From positions 3,038,001-3,102,000 of the forward strand of contig NZ_CP015992.1 of assembly GCF_001708505.1 (NCBI RefSeq): a stretch of 64,000 bases of DNA, read 5' to 3'. The notes under the pieces were generated by a model. It did not search any database and was not told the origin of the DNA. It saw only the letters and a program-made list of their open reading frames with translations. Both the position numbers and the translations under genes were made by a program. Shown piece by piece: positions 39,336 to 48,367 of this stretch (within the stretch, counting starts at the first letter, position 1; each line of letters opens with the position of its first letter). The DNA comes from Pseudomonas sp. TCU-HL1. Its GTDB lineage: Bacteria > Pseudomonadota > Gammaproteobacteria > Pseudomonadales > Pseudomonadaceae.

Positions 39336-40532
39336 TCAGTCGGCCGCGGCGAACTGGCGGCAGGTGGTTTCGGGACGGTCGAAGCCGAGGCTGTCCAGTT
39401 CGCTCACCGGGTGCAGGAATCCGTCCTGGGGCGAGGTGCTGACCAGGGCGCGGGGGTGAACCAGGGGAATCGGTTGGCGCAACTGGCCATCCCAGTCGCG
39501 GTAACTCAGCTTGCGCCCCTTGAAACCGTCCAGCGGCAGGTCGGCGGACAGGGCGAGCGCGCGGATGGCCTGGGCGTCGGCGCTCTTCAGGCGAGTCACC
39601 GCGCTGGCGATGCTGCGCACGGCGATCCAGGCGGCGAAGTCGCGATCGTTCATCCAGCGTCCGGCCGCCGCTTCGAAGCGCTTCTGCAACTGGGCGGCGC
39701 CGTAGGTTTCCACCGTCTTGTGCCAGCCGGTGGGGGTCAGCCCCTGGGTGCCGGCCACCGGGCGTGGATACCAGGTGTTGTAGGGCAGGTACTCGCCAAA
39801 GTCGCCGCGCTCGTCGGCCACCAGCACCACGTCGTACTCGCGGGTCTGGGTGAACAGCGGCATCTCCGCCTGGGCGCTGCGGCGCTGGTCGTTGTCGAAG
39901 CTCCAGGATTTCTCGTCGATGATTTTCGCGCCGAAGCGCCCGGCGGCGCGGCGCACGGCCGCGGCATAGGCCAGGTCGTCGGGCGTGTGCCCGGTTACCA
40001 GCAACCAGCGCTGCCAGCGGCGCGTCGCCAGGAACTGCGCCAGGGCGTCGGCCAGCATGGCGCGGTTGGGCAGGCTGTGCAGCAGGTTGGCGCGGCACTG
40101 CTCGCCGCGCAGGGCGTCACTGGGGCTGCCGGCGTTGAACAGCAGGCTGTCGGGGAGGGCGTCGGCCAGTTGCAGCACCTGTTCGGCGGGCGCGTTGACC
40201 ACGAACAGGCGCAGTCCCTGTTCATGCAGCGCGCGCGCCCTGGCCAGGAGTTCCTCGGGCGTGGATGTACGTGCATCGCTCAGCGCATAGCGCTGCTTGA
40301 GGAAACGCCCGGTGCTGTTGCTGTCGGTGATGGCCAGCTCGGCGCCGCGTAGGCCGGCGTCTTCCGGTTCGGGAATCACGTTCGACAGCAGCGGGCCAGT
40401 CGGTGGCGCCCAGGCCAGGTAGCCGATGCGCACGTCCAGGCCGCTGTCGTCGGCGCGCACGTGGGTGGCGACCAAGGTGGCGCTGGACAGGGCCAGCAGG
40501 TAGGCCAGGCCATGGAACAGATAGTGGCGCAT
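39336..40532 (-). CDS. pedA1: ABC substrate-binding protein, PQQ alcohol dehydrogenase system
   Basis: A 398-residue periplasmic protein with a signal peptide (LAYLLALSSATLVATHVRA) and a type I periplasmic-binding (branched-chain amino acid receptor-like) fold. The ATG at 40532 follows GAAGGAGCC. First gene of pedA1-A2-B-C. The box at 40611-40630 lies 79 bp upstream. Confidence 0.83.
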   Translation of the reverse strand: MRHYLFHGLAYLLALSSATLVATHVRADDSGLDVRIGYLAWAPPTGPLLSNVIPEPEDAGLRGAELAITDSNSTGRFLKQRYALSDARTSTPEELLARARALHEQGLRLFVVNAPAEQVLQLADALPDSLLFNAGSPSDALRGEQCRANLLHSLPNRAMLADALAQFLATRRWQRWLLVTGHTPDDLAYAAAVRRAAGRFGAKIIDEKSWSFDNDQRRSAQAEMPLFTQTREYDVVLVADERGDFGEYLPYNTWYPRPVAGTQGLTPTGWHKTVETYGAAQLQKRFEAAAGRWMNDRDFAAWIAVRSIASAVTRLKSADAQAIRALALSADLPLDGFKGRKLSYRDWDGQLRQPIPLVHPRALVSTSPQDGFLHPVSELDSLGFDRPETTCRQFAAAD

Positions 40533-40610
40533 TGGATGGCTCCTTCGAACGTGGAGCCAGCATAGGAACGGCGTGGGGTCTGGAAAATATGCAGAAAGTA
40601 CCGATCGGGC

Positions 40611-40630
40611 GGTACCAAGGTAGTAGAGGT
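40611..40630. promoter_or_regulatory. TACCAA-N3-A-N2-AG box, copy b
   Basis: GGTACCAAGGTAGTAGAGGT in the divergent region between pedA1 (minus) and the small peptide gene at 40685 (plus). It is identical to copy c over 18 bp. TAGGAT (40649-40654), 38 bp after the box start, is a candidate -10 for the plus-strand genes. Confidence 0.75.
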
Positions 40631-40684
40631 CGGCCGGCGAACAAGCCCTAGGATGACCACACAAAAACCAGAAGGAAGCCGTCC

Positions 40685-40819
40685 ATGCGCATCCTCAAGC
40701 ACCTGCTATTGCCCTTGCTGTTGATCCTCAGCCTGCTCGGCTTCGACCGCGTCGGGTCCTCCGATTTCCACCACCAGGGCGGCGCCCCGGTGCTGCCGGT
40801 CATCTGGCTGGAGGAGTGA
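40685..40819 (+). CDS. Small KHLLLPLL peptide, paralogue 1
   Basis: A 44-residue product starting MRILKHLLLPLLLILSLLGF, i.e. one hydrophobic helix followed by a short polar tail ending WLEE. AAGGAAG sits 8 nt before the ATG. It is 6 nt ahead of the kinase gene eraS, so cotranscribed with it. A clear paralogue (51 residues) lies at 45869, also just downstream of the same box. It could be a secreted or membrane peptide; function unknown. Confidence 0.75.
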   Translation: MRILKHLLLPLLLILSLLGFDRVGSSDFHHQGGAPVLPVIWLEE

Positions 40820-40825
40820 GCCGCC

Positions 40826-42088
40826 ATGTCCGCGCTCTGGCGCATCAACCTGCTGGTGACCCTGTTCTTCACGTTGGTGGGGGCGGCCTGCCTGGCCCTG
40901 TTGCTGCGCCAGGCGGGGCAGGATGTGCGTCGCGAACTGGTGGCCGCCGAGGCGGTGGTCGAATATCTGCGGGGCGCGGCCCTGCGCGACCCGTCAGCCC
41001 TGCTACCGCACCTCACTGGCAACCTGCGCCATGTGCGGGTGCATCACCTCGACGAGCCCGTCGCCGAGCCGCCGCCCGGCCCGTTGCAGCGCGGGTTGGC
41101 GCACTGGCTCTACCCCGTGGCGGATCACCCTGGCGAGGCGCTGCGGCTGGCCGATGGCAGCCGCGTGCGCATCAGCGTCGACCCCCGTGACGAAGTGGAC
41201 GAGATTCGCGACTCCCTGCAGCAACTGCTGGTGCTCTTCGGCGTTGCCCTGGGGCTCAGCCTGCTGGCCATCCGTTGGGCGGTGCGCCGAGGGTTGCGGG
41301 TTCTGGATGAACTGCTCGGCGCCTTGCGACAAGTGTCTCGTGGTGACCTGCAGGCGCGCCTGCCGCTGCATTCCTCGGCTGAATCCCAGCGCCTGGCGGG
41401 CCACTTCAACCAGATGGCCGTCTCCCTGGAGCGGGTCAAGGCAGAGAACGCCGAACTCACCCAGGCGCTGCTGGCCCTGCAGGAGCGCGAGCGTCGCCAG
41501 CTTGCCCAGGCGTTGCATGACGATCTCGGCCAATACCTGGCCGGCATCCGCGCCCAGCTCTTCCTGTTGCGCAGCGTTACCGGGCAATTGCCAGTGGTGA
41601 ACTGCACCGCCCAGGCCCTGGAAATCAACTGCCAGCACCTGCAGGACGGTTTCCGCGCGCTGGTCCGCGATCTTTATCCGGTAGTCCTTGAGCGCCTGGA
41701 GCTGGCCGACGCCATTCGCCTGCTCGGTGAGCAATGGCAACAGGCCCATGGCATCGCCTGCCGCATGCAACTGGCTGATGAGCTGCCGCCGCTTTCCGGC
41801 GAAGCCAAGGCTCACCTATACCGGCTGTTGCAGGAAGCGCTGACCAACGTGGTGCGGCATGCCGCTGCCAGCGAAGTGCGGGTGCGCCTACGCGCGGGGC
41901 CGGGCCGCCTGCGCCTGCTGGTGCGGGACGACGGTCGCGGTGCCGAGCGCCTGGGCTGCGGTGGTATCGGTCTGCGTTCCATGCGCGAGCGCGCACGTTG
42001 CCTGGGCGGCGAACTGCGGCTGTTGACGCGCCCCGGCGCCGGCCTGGCGCTGTGCCTCAGTGTGCCCCTGGAGGGGGTTGGACCATGA
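40826..42088 (+). CDS. eraS: Membrane sensor histidine kinase EraS/PedS2
   Basis: A 420-residue kinase with two transmembrane helices (about 7-27 and 130-152) enclosing a periplasmic sensor domain of about 100 residues, a HAMP region (about 150-205), and a HisKA_3 domain with His231 (QALHDDLGQYL) followed by an HATPase. The P. putida orthologue PedS2 senses lanthanides and switches between the two alcohol dehydrogenases. It overlaps eraR by 4 nt (ATGA). Confidence 0.88.
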   Translation: MSALWRINLLVTLFFTLVGAACLALLLRQAGQDVRRELVAAEAVVEYLRGAALRDPSALLPHLTGNLRHVRVHHLDEPVAEPPPGPLQRGLAHWLYPVADHPGEALRLADGSRVRISVDPRDEVDEIRDSLQQLLVLFGVALGLSLLAIRWAVRRGLRVLDELLGALRQVSRGDLQARLPLHSSAESQRLAGHFNQMAVSLERVKAENAELTQALLALQERERRQLAQALHDDLGQYLAGIRAQLFLLRSVTGQLPVVNCTAQALEINCQHLQDGFRALVRDLYPVVLERLELADAIRLLGEQWQQAHGIACRMQLADELPPLSGEAKAHLYRLLQEALTNVVRHAAASEVRVRLRAGPGRLRLLVRDDGRGAERLGCGGIGLRSMRERARCLGGELRLLTRPGAGLALCLSVPLEGVGP

Positions 42089-42717
42089 AAATCCTGCTGG
42101 TGGACGACCATGCCGTGGTGCGTCAAGGCTACGCGGCGCTGCTCTGCGCATTGCTGCCGGAGGTGCAGGTGACCGAAGCGGGCAGTGGCGAGGAAGCACT
42201 GCAGAAAGTGCAGGACACGATTCCCAACCTGGTGATCATCGACGTTGGCCTGCCCGGCATCAGCGGCCTGGAAGTCACCCGGCGGCTACGTCAGCGCCTG
42301 CCGCAATTGCGGGTGCTGTTCTTCAGCATGCACGACGAGTTGCCGCTGGTACGCCAGGCGCTCGATGCCGGCGCTGCCGGCTACATCACCAAGAGCTCGT
42401 CGCCGGAAGTGCTGCTGGAGGCCGTGCGGCGCATCCTCGCCGGCCATCCCTACATCGAGCAGCCGCTGGCCACCCAGCTGGCGTGCCAGCAGACCGACGA
42501 CCCGCGCCTGCGCGGCATCACCCAGCGCGAATTCGAGATATTCGTGATGCTCGCCCGTGGCCTGCCCGCGCGCGAAATCGCCGAGCGCCTGTGCATCAGC
42601 GGCAAGACCGTGTCCAACTACCTGACCCTGTTGAAGAGCAAATTGCAGGTGGAATCCCAGGCGGAACTGGTGCACCTGGCGATCGATACGGGGGTGCTGC
42701 GGGTGGCGGCGCTGTAG
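42085..42717 (+). CDS. eraR: LuxR-type response regulator EraR/PedR2
   Basis: A 210-residue response regulator; receiver Asp53 (LVIIDVGLPGI), Lys in YITKSSS, and a LuxR helix-turn-helix (GITQREFEIFVMLARGLP onward). Cognate partner of EraS. In P. aeruginosa EraR activates exaA; in P. putida PedR2 represses or activates pedE and pedH by lanthanide supply. It is a good candidate to bind the TACCAA boxes. Confidence 0.9.
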   Translation: MKILLVDDHAVVRQGYAALLCALLPEVQVTEAGSGEEALQKVQDTIPNLVIIDVGLPGISGLEVTRRLRQRLPQLRVLFFSMHDELPLVRQALDAGAAGYITKSSSPEVLLEAVRRILAGHPYIEQPLATQLACQQTDDPRLRGITQREFEIFVMLARGLPAREIAERLCISGKTVSNYLTLLKSKLQVESQAELVHLAIDTGVLRVAAL

Positions 42718-42753
42718 GGCAGCGCAGCCTGTGGGCGCGAACGACTCCGCCCG

Positions 42754-42818
42754 GTAGGGTACGCCGCGCGCACCGGAACCCCGCGCGGAACCCCTTGATG
42801 CGCACGGTGCAGCCTACC
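42754..42818. repeat. Degenerate REP pair
   Basis: A copy at 42754-42776 (GTAGGGTACGCCGCGCGCACC) and a decayed inverted arm at about 42797-42818, in the gap between eraR and the convergent pentapeptide gene. Confidence 0.65.
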
Positions 42819-42986
42819 GCTCAAAGCTGTTTCTCCGGCACCTGCCCCTTGAAACGCGGCATGTTCTCTTGGTGAAGGACAGCGCAGCTGGCCCCAGGAA
42901 ATGCCCAGGGCGAATCTGTGGTCCGCACAGCGATTGAAATCACCCCCACAGAACAGCAGCACATCTTCAGTGCCGGGCCAGGCCGC

Positions 42987-43634
42987 TCAATCCCACCCGC
43001 TCGGGCATCCCGTGCAGCCTTCCATGTTGGTTTCCTGGAAGGTTGCGTAATGCTTGCGGGCGCCGGTGAGGTTGGCGTTCTCCAGGTTGGCCTGGCCGAT
43101 CTTGGCTTCCTGGAGATTGGCGTCGCGCAGGTTGGCATCCTTGAGATCGACCTTGCTCAGCCAGGCCATTTCCAGGTCGGCGGCCTGGAGGTTGACCCGG
43201 TGCATCTTCGCCCCGGACAGGCGCGAGAACTCCAGGAAGGCGGCGGAAAGGTCGGCGCCCTGGAACTGCGCGGCCTGGGCGAACATGCCCCAGCCCTGCA
43301 CGGCCACCAGGCGGCTGCCCGAGAGATCGGCCAGGCGCAAGTTGGCCTGTTGCAGGCTGGCGCGGGTCAGGTTGGCGCCTGTGAGTTTGGCCTTCTCCAG
43401 GTTGGCAAGGTCTAGCCTGGCGTGGCGCAGGTCGGCGCCTTCGAGATTGGCGCCGGAGAGGTCCATCTTGCTCATGTCCTGGTTGGCCAGGTCGGCACCG
43501 CGCAGGTCGGCGTCGGGGCAGCGGCTTTCCGGTGCGATGCGGCAGCCATTGATCACCCGGTCGCCTTCGTCGGCCAGCGCAAGGCTGCCAGCGACCAGCA
43601 GGGCGAGGGGCAGGTACAGGTACAGGTTTTTCAT
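42987..43634 (-). CDS. pedG: Secreted pentapeptide-repeat protein (PedG-like)
   Basis: A 215-residue exported protein. A signal peptide (LPLALLVAGSLALA) is followed by repeats of the A(D/N)LxX type (GADLANQDMSKMDLSGANLE and so on) that form a right-handed quadrilateral beta-helix. It is conserved beside the calcium-type alcohol dehydrogenase (PA1981, PP_2673 by synteny). Role unknown. Confidence 0.88.
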   Translation of the reverse strand: MKNLYLYLPLALLVAGSLALADEGDRVINGCRIAPESRCPDADLRGADLANQDMSKMDLSGANLEGADLRHARLDLANLEKAKLTGANLTRASLQQANLRLADLSGSRLVAVQGWGMFAQAAQFQGADLSAAFLEFSRLSGAKMHRVNLQAADLEMAWLSKVDLKDANLRDANLQEAKIGQANLENANLTGARKHYATFQETNMEGCTGCPSGWD

Positions 43635-43664
43635 GGCGGGTTTCCGGATGGAGGCTTGAAAGGA

Positions 43665-43689
43665 AACCGGGGCACGCTGTGCCCCGGTT
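43665..43689 (-). terminator. Hairpin terminator of the alcohol dehydrogenase gene
   Basis: An 11-bp perfect stem (AACCGGGGCAC) with a 3-nt loop just past the stop at 43696, followed on the minus strand by a T-rich run (TTTCCTTT). Confidence 0.75.
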
Positions 43690-43695
43690 CGTCAC

Positions 43696-45564
43696 TCAAC
43701 GCTGCGCGGTCTTGTCCCAGCCCGGCAGCTTGAACACCCAGAAGGAGCCACCCTGGGCCACGGGCTTGGTCAGCTCGGCCATGTCGCCGCCCCACAGGGG
43801 CACCGCACCGCCGTAGCCGACGGTCACGCCGATGTACTGCTCGCCGTCCTGCTCCCAGGTGATGGGCGGGGAGACGATGCCGCTGCCGGTCTGGAACTTC
43901 CACAGCTCCTTGCCGTTCTTGGCGTCGAAGGCCTTGAAGAAGCCGTCGCCGGTACCGGTGAACACCAGGTTGCCCTTGGTCGCCAGCACGCCGGCCCAGA
44001 GCGGCAGGCGCTCCTTGTGCTCCCAGACCACCTTGCCGGTGGTGGGGTTCATTGCGCGCAGGACGCCGACGTGGTCGTCATACATGCGCTTGATGCGGAA
44101 GCCCTGGCCGAGGTACGCCGAGCCTTTCTTGTAGGCCACTTCTTCGGTCCAGTAGTCCTCCTTCCAGTGGTTGGCCGGGACATAGAACAGCCCGGTGTCC
44201 TGGCTGTAGGCCATGGGATTCCAGTTCTTGCCGCCGAGGAAGGGCGGCGAGACTTCCACGGCCTTGCCGTGCTTCTGGCCCGGCTCCGGGAGTTGCGGGC
44301 GCTGGCCGGGGTTCTCGACCGGGCGGCCGGTCTTCAGGTCGATATGGCTAGCCCAGGTGATGTTGTCGACGAAGGGGAAGGCGTTCTGCAGCTTGCCGTT
44401 GTTACGGTCCACCACGTAGAAGAAGCCGTTGCGGTCGGCGTGGGCGGTAGCTTTCACCGTTTTGCCGTCTTTGTCCTTGTAATCGAACAGCACCAGTTCG
44501 TTGTTGCCGGAGAAGTCCCAGGCATCGTTCGGCGTGTGCTGGTAGAACCACTTCACTTCGCCGGTGGTTGGGTCCACGCCGACCTGGCCTGAGGTGTAGA
44601 GGCTGTCGAAGTCCTTCGGGTCGCCGCCGTCGGCAGTGCGCGCCCAGCCGTTCCAGGGGGCCGGGTTGCCGGCGCCGACGATGATGGTGTTGGTCTGCGG
44701 GTCGAAGCTCGCGCTCTGCCAGGGCGCGCCGCCGCCGTGGCTCCAGGCCTCTTTCTTGCCAGTGGGATGGTTCTTGTCGTCCGGCCAGGAGGGCGCCTTG
44801 ACGTCGCCGGTGGGCGTGCTCTCCTTGCCGTTCAGGCGGCCCATGTGGCCTTCCACGAAGGGGCGCATCCAGACCTCCTCGCCGGTGTCCGGGTCTCGTG
44901 CATAGAGCTGGCCGACCACGCCGAACTCGTCGCCCGAGCTGCCGTGGATCAGCAGGACCTTGCCGCTCTTCTGGTCTTTCACGATGGTTGGCGCACCGGT
45001 CATGGTGTAGCCCGCGCCGTGTTCGCCGAACTTCTTGTTCCAGACCACCTTGCCGGTCTTCTTGTCCAGGGCGACCACGCGGGCGTCCAGGGTGCCGAAG
45101 TAGATCTTGTCACCGTAGATGGCGGCACCGCGGTTGACCACGTCGCAGCAGGGGCGGATGTCGTCGGGCAGGCGATGGTTGTACGTCCACAAGCGTTGGC
45201 CGGTCTTGGCGTCTAGGGCGAAGACGCGGGAATAGGACGCGGTGACGTAGATCACCCCGTCGCTGACGATCGCCTGGGATTCCTGCCCACGCTGCTTCTC
45301 ATCGCCGAAAGAGTAGGACCAGGCCGGGGTCAGCTTGAACACGTTGCCGGCGTTAACCTGGTCCAGCGGGCTCCAGCGCTGGGCGTTGGTGCCCAGGCCG
45401 TACTGCAGCACATTGCCGGTGGTCTGGTGGTCGTTGGCGATGTCGTCCCAGCTGACGTCCTTGGCAAACGTGCCGGTGGCGACAGTCAGGCCGCCAACGA
45501 GCAGGAGGCTGCGTATGGCGGTGGAAAGCAGGCTGGCAGAGCAGGGGAGCGATCTTGTTGTCAT
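43696..45564 (-). CDS. exaA: PQQ-dependent alcohol dehydrogenase, calcium type (ExaA/PedE)
   Basis: A 622-residue periplasmic quinoprotein that oxidises ethanol and other alcohols to aldehydes. A signal peptide precedes eight W-motif propeller blades. The active-site motif is WDFSGNN: catalytic base Asp350 (Asp316 after removal of 34 residues) with Ser352 two residues on, the calcium-type form. The vicinal cysteine pair is in RPCCDVV. The ATG at 45564 gives the length of P. aeruginosa ExaA. It is divergent from its cytochrome c gene. Confidence 0.93.
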   Translation of the reverse strand: MTTRSLPCSASLLSTAIRSLLLVGGLTVATGTFAKDVSWDDIANDHQTTGNVLQYGLGTNAQRWSPLDQVNAGNVFKLTPAWSYSFGDEKQRGQESQAIVSDGVIYVTASYSRVFALDAKTGQRLWTYNHRLPDDIRPCCDVVNRGAAIYGDKIYFGTLDARVVALDKKTGKVVWNKKFGEHGAGYTMTGAPTIVKDQKSGKVLLIHGSSGDEFGVVGQLYARDPDTGEEVWMRPFVEGHMGRLNGKESTPTGDVKAPSWPDDKNHPTGKKEAWSHGGGAPWQSASFDPQTNTIIVGAGNPAPWNGWARTADGGDPKDFDSLYTSGQVGVDPTTGEVKWFYQHTPNDAWDFSGNNELVLFDYKDKDGKTVKATAHADRNGFFYVVDRNNGKLQNAFPFVDNITWASHIDLKTGRPVENPGQRPQLPEPGQKHGKAVEVSPPFLGGKNWNPMAYSQDTGLFYVPANHWKEDYWTEEVAYKKGSAYLGQGFRIKRMYDDHVGVLRAMNPTTGKVVWEHKERLPLWAGVLATKGNLVFTGTGDGFFKAFDAKNGKELWKFQTGSGIVSPPITWEQDGEQYIGVTVGYGGAVPLWGGDMAELTKPVAQGGSFWVFKLPGWDKTAQR

Positions 45565-45790
45565 GGTTGCGATTCCCATAGTCGATGGATACGGGGCCAT
45601 CTGCTGGCCCGGCGTTTCGAATGTTGGGATTCGCGCCGCTGCCTTGATACGGAAAAGCTCCCGCGCATGCCGGGAAAACTTCCCGGTGCGGCCATGACTT
45701 GGCACTGCTACCAAAGCCGCTGCCGATACCTGCCAAGGCATTACGACCCAGGGGGAGGGCGCCATCCACCTCACAAGGTAGCGGTCCGTC

Positions 45791-45810
45791 GGTACCAAGG
45801 TAGTAGAGCC
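45791..45810. promoter_or_regulatory. TACCAA-N3-A-N2-AG box, copy c
   Basis: GGTACCAAGGTAGTAGAGCC in the 304-bp divergent region between exaA (minus) and the small peptide gene at 45869. It shares 18 bp with copy b. TAGCCT at 45830-45835, 39 bp after the box start, is in the place of the candidate -10 seen at copy b. A partial box, CTACCAAAG, is at 45708-45716 nearer exaA. Confidence 0.75.
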
Positions 45811-45868
45811 AGGCGTGGCCCCCCGGCTCTAGCCTGACACCCAGGGGAACCTGCAAGAGGATTCCGTC

Positions 45869-46024
45869 ATGGCCATCATCAAACACCTGCTCTTACCGTT
45901 GCTGGTCGTCTGCTGCCTGCTCGAGTTCGAGCTGGCCCGGGCTTCGAGCGTACCTTCCCGTCACGCCTTCCATCAGCCGGACCTGACTCCCGTCTTCCCG
46001 GTATCGCACACCAGGGCCAACTGA
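45869..46024 (+). CDS. Small KHLLLPLL peptide, paralogue 2
   Basis: A 51-residue product starting MAIIKHLLLPLLVVCCLLEF with a polar tail ending HTRAN. AGAGG precedes the ATG. The N-terminal helix is paralogous to the 44-residue peptide at 40685 (shared KHLLLPLL), and both lie about 75 nt downstream of the same box. It is the first gene after the promoter in front of the cytochrome gene exaB. It looks like a signal- or tail-anchored peptide; unknown function. Confidence 0.7.
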   Translation: MAIIKHLLLPLLVVCCLLEFELARASSVPSRHAFHQPDLTPVFPVSHTRAN

Positions 46025-46153
46025 ACGGCCGACCTGTTTCCCAATCGCGCAAGTGCCAGCGTGCCGGCGAACAGCGGCCCCTGTTCGCCGGCACGCTGGC
46101 GCCTGCCTGATCGACATCGCCGGGCAAACCCTTCACCGGCCTCCGCCAGCACT

Positions 46154-46173
46154 ACTACCAAGGGAGGAGTGTC
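46154..46173. promoter_or_regulatory. TACCAA-N3-A-N2-AG box, copy d
   Basis: ACTACCAAGGGAGGAGTGTC, 104 bp upstream of the cytochrome gene start at 46277. Confidence 0.65.
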
Positions 46174-46276
46174 AGGCCACCAAAGCAGGATGGGGGCCTT
46201 GTTGGGGCCTTCTTACCATTCCCTCACAGCGCTCCTACCGGGGCGCCGCCTTGCACAGCTAATGAGGATGTACGTG

Positions 46277-46714
46277 ATGAACAAGAACAGCGCACTGCGC
46301 GGCCTCGCATTCCTGGCCGGCCTGACCCTCAGCGGAATCGTCCTGGCCCATGGTGACGTGGTGCCGCAGGCGGTGAATGTCGACGGACTGGAACCCCTGG
46401 GCAAGGAGTGGCGCGACGAGAACCCCTACCGCGCGCCCTATGAAAAGAACGCCCTGGCGGTGGAGATCGGCGCTTCGGCCTACACCCAGAACTGCGCCCG
46501 CTGCCACGGCCTGGAAGCCAAGTCCGGCGGTATCGCCCCCGACCTGCGCTACCTGGAAACCGACGCCAGCGGTGACGAGTGGTTCAAGGAGCGGGTGATC
46601 AATGGCGCGGTGCGCGATGGCGCGGTGTACATGCCGAAGATGGCCGACTTCCTCAGCCAGGAAGCCCTCTGGGCCATCCGCAGTTACCTGGACAGCGTGC
46701 ACGTGGACGAGTGA
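46277..46714 (+). CDS. exaB: Cytochrome c550 (electron acceptor of alcohol dehydrogenase)
   Basis: A 145-residue periplasmic class I cytochrome c. A signal peptide (LAFLAGLTLSGIVLA) precedes the heme motif CARCH (Cys73, Cys76, His77) and an axial Met in VYMPKM. It takes electrons from ExaA. ATGs at 46262, 46268 and 46277 are in frame; 46277 is chosen because GAGG lies 9 nt before it. Called pedF in P. putida. Confidence 0.9.
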   Translation: MNKNSALRGLAFLAGLTLSGIVLAHGDVVPQAVNVDGLEPLGKEWRDENPYRAPYEKNALAVEIGASAYTQNCARCHGLEAKSGGIAPDLRYLETDASGDEWFKERVINGAVRDGAVYMPKMADFLSQEALWAIRSYLDSVHVDE

Positions 46715-46719
46715 TCGCC

Positions 46720-47598
46720 ATGCGCCTGCTGGTCCTGCTGTGTTGGCTGTTGTGCCTGCCCCTGGCGCAGGCGCAGGTGCGGCCCTATGACGACATCGTC
46801 GACTCCGGCGTGCTCAAGGTGGCCGTCTACGAGAACTTCGCGCCATACAGCTTCAAGGATGACGGACAGGCGCGTGGGGTAGACGTCGACCTGGCGCGCG
46901 CCCTGGCCGAGGGGCTTGGCCTGAAGCTGGAGCTGCTTTGGGTCAATCCCGGAGAAAAACTCGACGACGACTTGCGCAACTTCATCTGGAAGGGCCACTA
47001 CCTGCGGCCCGGTGTACTCGCCGATGTGATGTTGCGTGTGCCCTACGATCGCGACTTCTCGCAGAAGCGCAACGATGTGGGCGAGTTGGCCAACGAGCAG
47101 GTGGTGATGTTCGGGCCCTACCAGCGCGAGCGTTGGCAGGTGGCCTACGACAGTCGCCGCCTGCCGGAAGTGCCGAGTATCGGTGTGTTCCAGTTCCACC
47201 CCATCGGCGTGGAGCTGGAAAGCGTGCCGTCCTTCTACCTGACCTCGGTCTTCGCCGGGCGCCTGGCGCGCAACACCCACCACTACCCGGGCCCGGCGGC
47301 GGCATTCGAAGGCATGCGCAAGGGCGAGGTGGATGCGGTGATGGCCCTGCGTGGCGAGCTGGACTGGCTGGAACACCAGGCCCGCGACCCGCAGATCCGT
47401 GACGCCGACAACACCTACCCCAACCTCGGCGAGCCGCAGTGGGACATCGGCATGGCGGTGCACGAAAGCAACCGCCAACTGGCCAATGCCCTGGAAGAAA
47501 CGGTCGACGGCATGGTGCGCGACGGTCGCATGGAGAAGCTCTATGCCGCCTATGGCGTACGCTACGAGTTGCCGGGGCTCTATCAGGACGTTCAATGA
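46720..47598 (+). CDS. Quinoprotein dehydrogenase-associated ABC substrate-binding protein (MoxJ-like)
   Basis: A 292-residue periplasmic solute-binding protein of the type II (amino-acid) fold. A signal peptide (LLVLLCWLLCLPLAQA) is followed by GVLKVAVYENFAPYSF, a standard N-terminal motif. MoxJ/XoxJ-type proteins help activate PQQ dehydrogenases. It begins 5 nt after the exaB stop. Confidence 0.88.
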   Translation: MRLLVLLCWLLCLPLAQAQVRPYDDIVDSGVLKVAVYENFAPYSFKDDGQARGVDVDLARALAEGLGLKLELLWVNPGEKLDDDLRNFIWKGHYLRPGVLADVMLRVPYDRDFSQKRNDVGELANEQVVMFGPYQRERWQVAYDSRRLPEVPSIGVFQFHPIGVELESVPSFYLTSVFAGRLARNTHHYPGPAAAFEGMRKGEVDAVMALRGELDWLEHQARDPQIRDADNTYPNLGEPQWDIGMAVHESNRQLANALEETVDGMVRDGRMEKLYAAYGVRYELPGLYQDVQ

Positions 47599-47611
47599 GC
47601 GGAGGTGCGGG

Positions 47612-48358
47612 ATGCACAGGCGTTCGCTGTTGCTGCTAGGCCTGCTGGGTTGCGCGGCGCCGCTCCGGGCCGCGCAGGACCCGGTGGAATCGGTGATGTG
47701 GGAGTACCACCACCAGCGGCTGCTCGGCGGCCAACCCTTCGTCCATGACCCCAGGGTGGTACTGGAGGCGCCGCCGTTCGCAGAGGACTCGCGCCAGGTG
47801 CCGATCCAGGTGGACGCCCGCGTGTTCACCGGTCAGGTGGTGAAGATCATGGCCTGGGCCGAGCTCAACCCGATTCCGCAGATAGTCGTCTTCCAGCCCG
47901 GCGAGCGGGTGGCGCCGGTGCTGGCCATCCGCATCCGCGTCGAGCAGGCCACGCCCATCCGCGCCGCCGTGCTGACCCGCGACGGCCTCTGGCACATCGG
48001 CTCCACTCGCGTGGATGCCGCCGGCGGTGGCTGCACCGCCCCCAGCGTGGTGCGCGCCCAGGCGGGCTGGGAAGACCGACTCGGCCAGGTCCATGGCGGT
48101 CGCTTCCCCCACGGCGACGGCAGCCGCCTGCGCCTGCGCATTGACCACCCGATGGATAACGGCCTGGTCGGCGGCATTCCGGAATTCTTCCTCAACCAGG
48201 CCGAGCTGCGCGATGCCGCAGGCACGACCCTGGCGACCCTGGAGCTGTTCCCGGCGGTCAGCGAGAACCCCACCATCAGCCTGGAGGTTCAAGGCCGGGA
48301 CGAAGCGCGGTTGTGGCTGCGGGACAACAATGGCAATGAGTTTGAGGCCAGCTTCTAA
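47612..48358 (+). CDS. Quinoprotein-associated SoxYZ-like carrier
   Basis: A 248-residue periplasmic protein with a signal peptide, a SoxY-like domain bearing a Gly-flanked Cys141 (AAGGGCTAP) and a SoxZ-like domain. In sulfur oxidation the SoxY Cys carries the substrate; here it probably carries an intermediate for the adjacent hydrolase. GGAGG lies 6 nt before the ATG. Confidence 0.88.
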   Translation: MHRRSLLLLGLLGCAAPLRAAQDPVESVMWEYHHQRLLGGQPFVHDPRVVLEAPPFAEDSRQVPIQVDARVFTGQVVKIMAWAELNPIPQIVVFQPGERVAPVLAIRIRVEQATPIRAAVLTRDGLWHIGSTRVDAAGGGCTAPSVVRAQAGWEDRLGQVHGGRFPHGDGSRLRLRIDHPMDNGLVGGIPEFFLNQAELRDAAGTTLATLELFPAVSENPTISLEVQGRDEARLWLRDNNGNEFEASF

Positions 48359-48367
48359 GGAGAGACC

